From Liolophura sinensis (taxonomy: Eukaryota; Mollusca; Polyplacophora; Chitonida; Chitonidae), in contig NC_088295.1 of NCBI RefSeq assembly GCF_032854445.1, forward strand, positions 68,913,058 through 68,977,057: a stretch of 64,000 nt of DNA, in the 5' to 3' direction. This document shows, one piece after another, positions 1-8,900 of the stretch (positions within the stretch are counted from its first letter, which is position 1; every line of letters starts with the position of its first letter). The notes below the pieces were generated by a model. It was not told the origin of the DNA and made no database searches. It worked only from the letters and a program-made list of their open reading frames with translations. The position numbers and the translations under genes are program-made.

Positions 1-2843
1 TATTCTGATCTCTGACTTGCTGAGTTGTACCGTGTGGGTTTACTCGTTTTTTTACTGTGAGTATGTTTTGGGCTTCAACGGTTACACATTTCGGCCGTGT
101 TGAGGTTGTTGTGCAGCAATCGTTACGACGTGTACATGCATTGTACACCTACGCAAGCAAAGATGGCCGACACATCCCGACCAAAATTCCATTTACGTTT
201 TTTTTTTTGTTTTTTTGGTGTTTCTTTCAACGATTTTTACTGAAAATAACGAGAGATTTAGCATTGTTGCCAGGCAGTGGTGCTATTTTTGTCCTTCGAT
301 ACAAGATAAAACGTAACTTTTGACCTGTATACGTTCATGCAAAAGATTCATTTCACATGCAAATTTATGTCGGCGTGACCTAGACCAAGGTTGTCCATTG
401 GTTGGCATGACCTAATCCAAGAGGTAAAAAAAAGATGGACGAGAAAAGTTGTAGAAAACTATTATGTCGCCTACCGTTGTTGTTCTCGCCATTTTGGAGA
501 ATTTGGTGGCTTTCCGGTGACTGTCGACCCATCTTTTCCTAGATGACCGCTGTCCTGCTATCGGACGTCCAAAAACTGCTCTTGCTCTCTGGAAGGATAG
601 GACAAGAAAGCTCGTCCCCCAATCGACTTGGTCTCCGAGGTGTATGTGATGTCTAACTCAGTAAGTACTGAGCTTTAGCACCCTGGCGGGAAAATGGGCA
701 AGGAGAATTTCCGGGCAGCTGGTCTTGCGGTTTTAGGCTTGTATGAAAAAAATATCAGTTGGTGGGAGAGCGCTCTGTGCAACAGAGCAAAAAGACAAGA
801 GAAACGATGAAATGGGAGAAAGCGTCGAGAGAACAGATAGTCACCCAGACACCGGGGTTTATGGTGACCACAAAATGGTAAACACGTTATCTCCTTCACA
901 ATTACTGAACGTGTGAGCAAAAACAGGGGTTATTCAGTAAAGACAACTGCACCAAGCAAGGTTCGTCTAGTGCACTTGACATGAAATTAATATTTGACGA
1001 ATAAAATAACACAGTAGAGGCAGTGACAAACCTTCACAACCTTAAACAGAGGCGACAGCCGCAACTGAAAACAGCAGACTGTTAAGTCACACAAAAAAGT
1101 TTTATTTCACTCTTATTTTATCTACAGGCTGTCCCATATCGATAAACTTACATCGCTTTCATCCAAATTTTCTGAGGAAGACACAGGGAATCCTTTGTCT
1201 GATATGGGGTAATACAGATAAACAAAACACTGTTGAAGAAGACAGACAAGGAAATCACGTCCTCATTGCACGAAAAATATTGTGCTGTTCGAAGCTTTAG
1301 CCTTTTAATATAAACCTAAAACAAAGTTTCTTTCAACCAAGCGCTTATGTTATTTACCTGGTTAAGCCTGTAAATTCTAGCTATAATAGCCTTTGGGGAA
1401 TCACTTTGTCACTACCAGAACATGAATCTATATTTGTCCTTCCCTTGGGACACAACAACGCATGCGGTTAATGTGTTGAGCAAATGTTTCACCTTTTTTT
1501 AGTCAGTACTATATACGTTCTTTCCTGCGGTTGATACATGTACACACACACAAAAAATAGAGTCCTTCTCCAAAACAACGAAAACAACTGGGCACGTAAC
1601 TATGCTTGGGACAAGCGCTCCCAGTATCCAGTCACATTTCGTGGAAGGCCTAGTGTCAGTTCTTAAAAACGCTAGGTTTTTGAGCATGATATGGATCGGA
1701 AAAACGACCTCTGTCAAAATGAATTAAATTCCGGCAAGCAATTCTGCTAATGTTGTACGTTCAGTAGTAATTTTCACCTTTAAAGCTGTCCCTTCTTCTG
1801 CTCTTGTGCTCAGAGTTTTAGTACCATGAAAGCCCATGACGCGATGTTAACATGTATGTCACAGTCAAAGACAGGCCTATTTTTGTGGGGAAAAACCATG
1901 CGCAATTTTTGCCAATGATTCACCAGAAAATGAAAAATGGAATTTCACTTTCGCTGGCTGAAATGCTGGCAATCAGCACAATAGGATGTGTCTACTTCAA
2001 AGACAGCCTTGAGACTTTAGGGTTTACCAATCCTATCCCAAACTGGGTGTGGCGGAGAATGGGGGAGGGGAGAAATAAGGGTTATTATCGAGATGAGTCA
2101 TCTTAGAGAAGGATACTCACAGACAATGTTCACCAAGAATAAATAAACAGTGCCAGAGATACAATATCTCCAGATCTGGCGCACCTAACGCCCTGACCAC
2201 AGTATGTACTGCGCAGTTGGGAGTTCGTGGTTATAGTCATCTGTGCTGTGACGACGTATATGTACCAAGATAAGACAACTCATGATTTTTATCTTGCAGA
2301 GTGAGTTCCCCTGATTACAGAGAAACTGTATTGGGATGGGCACGTCAGGCTACTGATATGAATGTTGATTTTGGAATGCATTTCAAAACTTGTTTGGAAT
2401 TCCTACATTTTTACGGAATGCAGGATACCAAAAAAACGTATTATTTTTATACAGGGATTTTCACTCTTGCTTTTTTCTTTTCCATATAACATGACTACGA
2501 AAAATGAATCTGCTGAGAAAAGGTTGTGTGAAAAGAAAAAGATCGCTTCCAGAGTCCAGCCGAGATACATGTAAGATAACCCTGTACGAACTCGTGTCAG
2601 AATCGCAATATTTACCTCCCCTTCACCGTTTGCGAAAAGAATATGAACTGAACAGCAAACTAGCACAGAGCGCATTACACAGATATGAAAAAGAAGCAAA
2701 CAATAACAAAAAAACGTGGAAAAAATCATGAAAAAATAATGTTTATAAATGTTCAAGCATGAATGTGCTCGTGGATGAAATCGTCCGGATCTTCCTTCAG
2801 CTTTACAGTTTGTAACTATGATTAACTGTCTCCTGGAGAGAAA
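1..2843. other. Upstream region, no recognised gene
   Basis: I recognise no gene here. Open frames are short and lack family motifs. A donor-like CAGTAAGT follows a four-codon ATG frame at about 648-667, which could be a 5' exon but has no other support. The last ~80 bases before 2844 are presumably VTA1 5' UTR and promoter; no TATA box is evident. An in-frame TAA at 2823-2825 closes the VTA1 frame upstream of its ATG. Confidence 0.5.
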
Positions 2844-2955
2844 ATGGCGAAACCACCGAGTTTGGAGTCACTTCCTTCGACACTTAAGTCGGTAAAGCAT
2901 TACCTGAGGATAGCTAACGAACATGACCAGAAAAACCCAGTCATCTCTTACTACT
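2844..2955 (+). CDS. VTA1: VTA1 coding exon 1
   Basis: Encodes residues 1-37 and the first base of Cys38. It begins MAKPPSLESLPSTLKSVKHY and matches the start of the first MIT module, including the family's EHDxxxPVxxYYC pattern. The donor is TGTAAGTT at 2956. Confidence 0.93.
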
Positions 2956-5900
2956 GTAAGTTGTTGAAAGTAATTTCAGAGACGGTAGTAGACTGATAGT
3001 ATTCATTTTAAAGGATTTCAGTCGCTGTCAGACAAGAGTGAACAACAACAACAGCTGTGTGTAATAGGTGCAACAACAGCACAATATTGTAGTAGTAATT
3101 TAATGAGTCATGCTTGGAAATAGTCATGTTTGATCTTTGTCTTTTCATTTACTTGAAAACTGATCTGAAAACCAGTGCATTTGATTTTGTTTTCTGATGA
3201 AGTAACTATGAGGCCATGTGGAAGTCAGCTTAGCTGGGTACTATAGGAGGCTTGTAGTTGTAGTGTAGGGTAGTTTCTAGCCCATCTAGATGGACTCGGT
3301 GTGCTATTTTAAAAGTTTGGCATTCATCTTAACACTGTGTCTATCCTCGCCTCTCAAAAGACATGGTTTCAAACTTCCATCTCCTTACAACTTGTGACAA
3401 TTTACATGTAATTCACCTTCTCTTAGTTCAATTAAATTAAATGATGAGGTCTGCTTTCAATAATTTCTGATATTTATACCTGCCTCAACATTCAATCTTT
3501 GAATTCCAAAATCTGGTAGATCCATTCGGCAAGGCTTTCAAATCCACTTCAAAACAGCTGCAAACAAAAATATGATGCCAAAACTTACATGTGAAGGGCA
3601 GGTGAATTGTATTTTCAAACAGCTTTGTGGTCTTCCGGACAGTTTTCATGTCATTCCATGGTGTATGCAAGTGGTAATTCCATAATATCTCACTTTTGAG
3701 CTCATCTTGCAAATGTGACCACATCAGTATCTAACGTGCAGCTATTGCTTTTGCACGTAAAGCATGCTCACATGTGGTTGACGTTTTGGTGGCAAAAGAA
3801 AATAAGTTGCAATCACAGCCATAATTTCTTGACATTTTAAAAGCATCTAACACTTCATTCTTATGCTTAACTCTAGAATAAGCTTTCAAAATAACATCGT
3901 CCACTTTTGTGTGCTGAGCTGTTCTATAGGTTGGAACGCCAACATGATTGACGTGCCAGTTGAGGTCAATCAGGTAGACAGTATCACATGGCGAGTAGCT
4001 CAAAACAGAACTTATTTTGGAGTTCGGCTCAAATTTTCTGAGGCAATATCTGATATAGATCTGTGTCAGTGGTTGTAAAAGGTGCATAAATGTCTTAGCT
4101 TGCAGACAGACCATGCATTAAGTGGATTTAGATATCAAGTATTGCATGTGCAACGAGCTGTGCTGATGCGATAGCTAAATACAGATACATCAGGTGATTA
4201 TCGGGTGCACACATCATCCAGGGTTAAGGATGGCAGCGGTCATTCGTCTACGCGTATCAGTATTAAATGTAAGCCATCCTTCAACTGGATAACCTGAAGT
4301 TCAGCGAACATTATGCACCCAGTGCCTTAATTTTTATCTTCCTATTATATTTTTTCTCTCTCTTAAATGTGGCTGATGAGGTAGGATCTTCAAAACCCTG
4401 CTCCCACTACTGTAGTAGAATGGAGGGGAGCTTGTCAGATACTTATAATTTCAAAGAGGGAGACGATCATAATCAAGTGGTTAAGATACTTGTCTTTCAG
4501 TCATTAGGATACACCAGGTGCGGGGTCAATCTGGTCAGTGAATAGATCATTTGTCCCTGCTCTCACTCTCTATGGGGCCTTTCTGATAATAAGCTGTCAG
4601 CGATCCTCAACTGGCTGTGCAGTCTAACATTAATTGAAATCACTTGTCTTCCATATGGTGTGCATATGTCACATGAGGGAAAGTTAGTCAGTAACTTGCC
4701 AAAGGTTAGTGATTTACCACAGGCAATCCAGTTTTCTCCATAAAAAAAAAACTGAATACGGCATTAAACAACAATCAAATAAATCTGAAAAAAAAAAACA
4801 TGAAAGGGGTTGTGGGTTAACAACTTGTAAATTTGACTTTTAGTCAAATGTTCTTGAGTATATTAGGCTCACCAATGAATCAGATAAATAAAGGACTTTA
4901 ATTAAGGAGTATTTCATTTGTGACCAGGTCGGCTGTATGCCATGCAGAAAGGAATGGAGGCTGACAGAAAGTCCCCAGAGGGTAGAGCCTATCTGGTGGG
5001 CCTCATGGATTACTTGGAAAAGGTACCTACACATATCTCTTTACATAATAGTCCTATACCTTGTAAGGAAGTCCTAGTAGTAAAGGTAAGATAAGAAGTG
5101 CTCAATAAGTTGGATGCCAAATTACCAAAAGATAATTTTTGTCCCCTGATATATTTAAGTTGCAACTTGTCCTGTCTTCAAATACTACACTGAAATGCGC
5201 TTTGTGCTAAACTTGACTTAAATGAATGGAGTGACTTTCAGTGAGCTCTTCCTTGGCCAGTAATTTATGTATGTAAATTCCACATATTTGTAAGTACCTC
5301 TATTATTTTACTACAACACAGAGATAAGCCATCTAACAAAACATTTGTGTGAGGAATAGTATACATAAGAATTTTGTTATTACATTATATTTATCATACC
5401 ATAGGAATCATTAACAACAATTATTTATTATCAGATTCTAAAACTGTTCATCATCTATCATCATCTAACAGTGTGTCCCATGTTGTTTGGGGCTTCTTGA
5501 AAGGGTGCATATGTCGGTAACAATAAGGCAGCATATCAGTTAATTCAGTTAAAATTGAATCTCTTGTGATATGAAGCCAGGAGTTATACTGAAGCTAATT
5601 CACAACTAGTTGCAAAGATACATGCTTTGTAAAGTAGGCCATACAAGCCCATGTTGACTTTAGGATTTTGTATTCACTCTGTCTTGTTACATGTATTTTC
5701 GAGTAATTTCATTTCATATTTGGAGTATTTAGCGACTACTCTTATACCAGTGATATTTGGTTGTTCCAGTTTAAAACTCAGTATGCTGGTGTGGAGGCTG
5801 TACATAATGAAATAGTCGGTCAAGCCCACTTTGAGGACTACGCACTGAAGGTGTTTCTGTATGCTGATAATGAAGACCGAGCTGGCAGATTTAACAAGTA

Positions 5901-8900
5901 AGCTCATCTCGTGATCTGTCCTTCATATCTGTTTAATAATTTTTTGTGAACTCTTCTCCAAACTTCACAGGTACATGTACATACGATTGAACGATCTGTG
6001 AATGCATCTCCTCCAACAAGTTTTGTAAGAAAAGACAACTAATGATATAACCGAAGTTATTCAGGAAGAGGCGTGCAAACAGATCTAAATGGCCACAGCC
6101 ATTTTTTTTTTTCTGACATGCTTGGTAACTCAATAAATCAATTTTTTATCGGGAATTCTTATGAAAGCATGAGATGTGGCATGTTAAAACTGCTGAAACA
6201 CAATGTCACGTCACTCCTACCACACACACACACACACAACTGATGACATTGTGGTGCTTTTCATTTTCTCAAATGAAATTTTACTTACTTCTAACTACAG
6301 TATCTTGAAATGTCACTCTGACATACCTCAGAGTATTATGTTTTTCAGATCCTCCAATATTTTCCTGTATTTGTTGAAAATTTCCTATATTTCTGCAAAG
6401 AAACAGCTGAAAAGCTGCTACTGTTCACCTGTGCCTACCTTCTTGTTGCTTTTTGGCTTGCCTGTACAATATACAGGTAGGCTGCATGAGGAGCTTAAGT
6501 CATATCTGTGATATCTGCATCAAATAGCAGTTAATACATATGAAGGGGATTGTTACCATACTATACTAATCTAATCTTGAACTAACAGTTTATAACAGTG
6601 GAGATGGGAGCATTTAAGAGAGAGAGTCTTCAAAGAACATTTGCACTTATGCATGTTATTACGACTTTTTAATAAATTCAAACCTAAACTCAACATACAG
6701 CGTTCAGTTCAGTGTTCAGGGGGCCATCTCCTACATGAAGAACACACAGACAAAAGGGAGATATTCCATAGGTGTGTGATAATTACAGAAAGTGGTAAGA
6801 ATCTTATACGCTACAGGTGTTATCTCAAAACCTACTACATTTACGTGTAGAGGAGCTCAGGTTTTTACTTACATGCAAACTGTAATGACAGCGAGAAGAT
6901 GTTCATCAATGATGCTATCATTGTGTATGTCTGGTAATTACAGTCAGTTACAAAATTAATGATTTAGTCGATTAATGTATAGTCTATATTTGTACATGGG
7001 AAGGTCTGGCAGCAACCTGCAGACGGTCGTGCGTTTTCTCCGGGCTCTGCCTGATTTCCTCTCGCCATAATGCTGGCCGCCGTCATATAAGTGAAATGTT
7101 CTTGAGTATGGCGTAAAACACCAATCAGATAAATAAATAAATAAATATATGCTATATTCAACTTCTTGTATATTGTGGTTTTTCCTTGATTTCCTGTAAC
7201 TGTAAATTAAAAAAAGTTCATGACTTGTTTGCCAATGTCTACTATTTATTTGGTAATTTATTTGATTGTTATTGGACATCATACTCAGATATCTCACTTA
7301 TATGAGGCCATTTTTCAAAAATTCATTGTTGGGGGCAACCTAACCTTATCCGGAAAAAATATAAGTAAGTTATTTTTAAATTCTGGATACTGACTCTGCA
7401 ATGAACAGAAACAAATTGTTGATGATAAATATTAAAGGTGCTGGTGGTATCTAAAAGTGAATTTATGAGTTTTATGTACTGAGGTGAAATTTTGCTACAT
7501 ATCAAATATGTTTTTTTTTTTTATTTTCATGTATTTCAAGTTTCATGAAACCTTACTGTTGCACCAATATCATGTTTCGGACCATGTAAGTGCTGGAGGA
7601 TGACTGTTATGCTACCAGTTCAATCCTTTCATGGATGACAAAGCAATGACCTCCCAAAGGTGTGATCTGTATATGAGCCATCCTCATTCACAGGATAGGT
7701 ACACATCATCTTGGCGATGTTGATGATGTATGGAAGGACTAAATCATCCATTGGGTTCAGTCCTTTTTTTGTGATTCCTTTCCTCTTCGGAACAATAAGC
7801 AGTCCCCATTGCTTAATGCACTAATGTTGCTGAAAGCCACTGGACCTAATTCCTATATTTCTCCTATATTTTTATGAAAATCCTCCTATATTTTCTCCTA
7901 TATATTTGCTGAGAGGCACTGTGAGGGCTGCTAAGACAAAAAGTTATTCTTTTTAATCTTTATTAGAGATGCATGTACATGTACTTCATCAATGCATAAA
8001 CACATGTAGTTTGGTGTCTTGTCTTGTAAATGATTATCTCCATGAGACATCATGGATGCTTTGGGGATTACATGTACATCAACCTGTGTAATTTGGCTTG
8101 GTTTATGTTTATTACATTCAGAGTTATACCCCTTTGGAGAGAGGTCCAGGCCTGTAAGATTTCAGAACATACCTGTATCTCCTTGACAGGCAAATTTCCT
8201 CCAAATTTCTTATGTAGTCACTATATGTACATGGTGGACATGTCAAATTTGCATGGAGGTAGGGTAATCATTGTCAGAACATTGGCCCATTCAAGAGAGG
8301 TATTGCCAGAGTAAAACATTTTCACTGTCAGCCCATTTTCTTTATTTCCACCCTACTTATATTTTCAGGTTGATGTGCATTTGAAATTTGCTTCTAATTT
8401 ATTTATTTATTTCAGAGCCTTTAACAGTGGTTTGGAAAATATTCAAGGTTTATGAAGCCATCTCTACAAAATTTGTCCATGAATTCTTCCAAACGTTGCA
8501 GTCGCTGGGAGTTTCTAGTCCAGCTCATGCTGGCTTCCTCTCCAGTCATTCGTGGGAAGTTCTGCCAGGAATGTGCAGATTTTGATGGGTTTCTTCAACA
8601 TTCTGCCCAGTTTCCTCCGCTGCCATAATGCTAGCTGTCATTGTTAAAGTGAAATACTTGAGTACAACGTAAAAAAAAACCTTGAAGCTTACAGTAGAAA
8701 TTTTTATAACACAAAGGGTTAGGATATGGAGAAGTCTGATGTACATTTTATAGGAAAAAATGTGTGGCTTAATTACATCAGACTGCCAGCTGTGGGTTTC
8801 TTACGTACTCAGCACGCTTTTCTCCCAACACAATGTAGGATGCTGTCATGTAAGTGAAATATTCTTGATTACGGCATATAACCCCAATCAAACAAATAAA

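Larger units (their letters stand above)
2956..4927 (+). other. VTA1 intron 1
   Basis: A 1,972-bp phase-1 intron. It holds a minus-strand open frame at 3731-4114 and SINE remnants at about 4458-4800 and 4846-4889. The acceptor TGACCAG lies next to the last SINE fragment. Confidence 0.85.

Noticed and set aside
2504..2731. 75-codon frame just upstream of VTA1
   Set aside because: Charged and helix-like, but it overlaps a longer antisense frame and has no family motif; probably chance in A-rich DNA.
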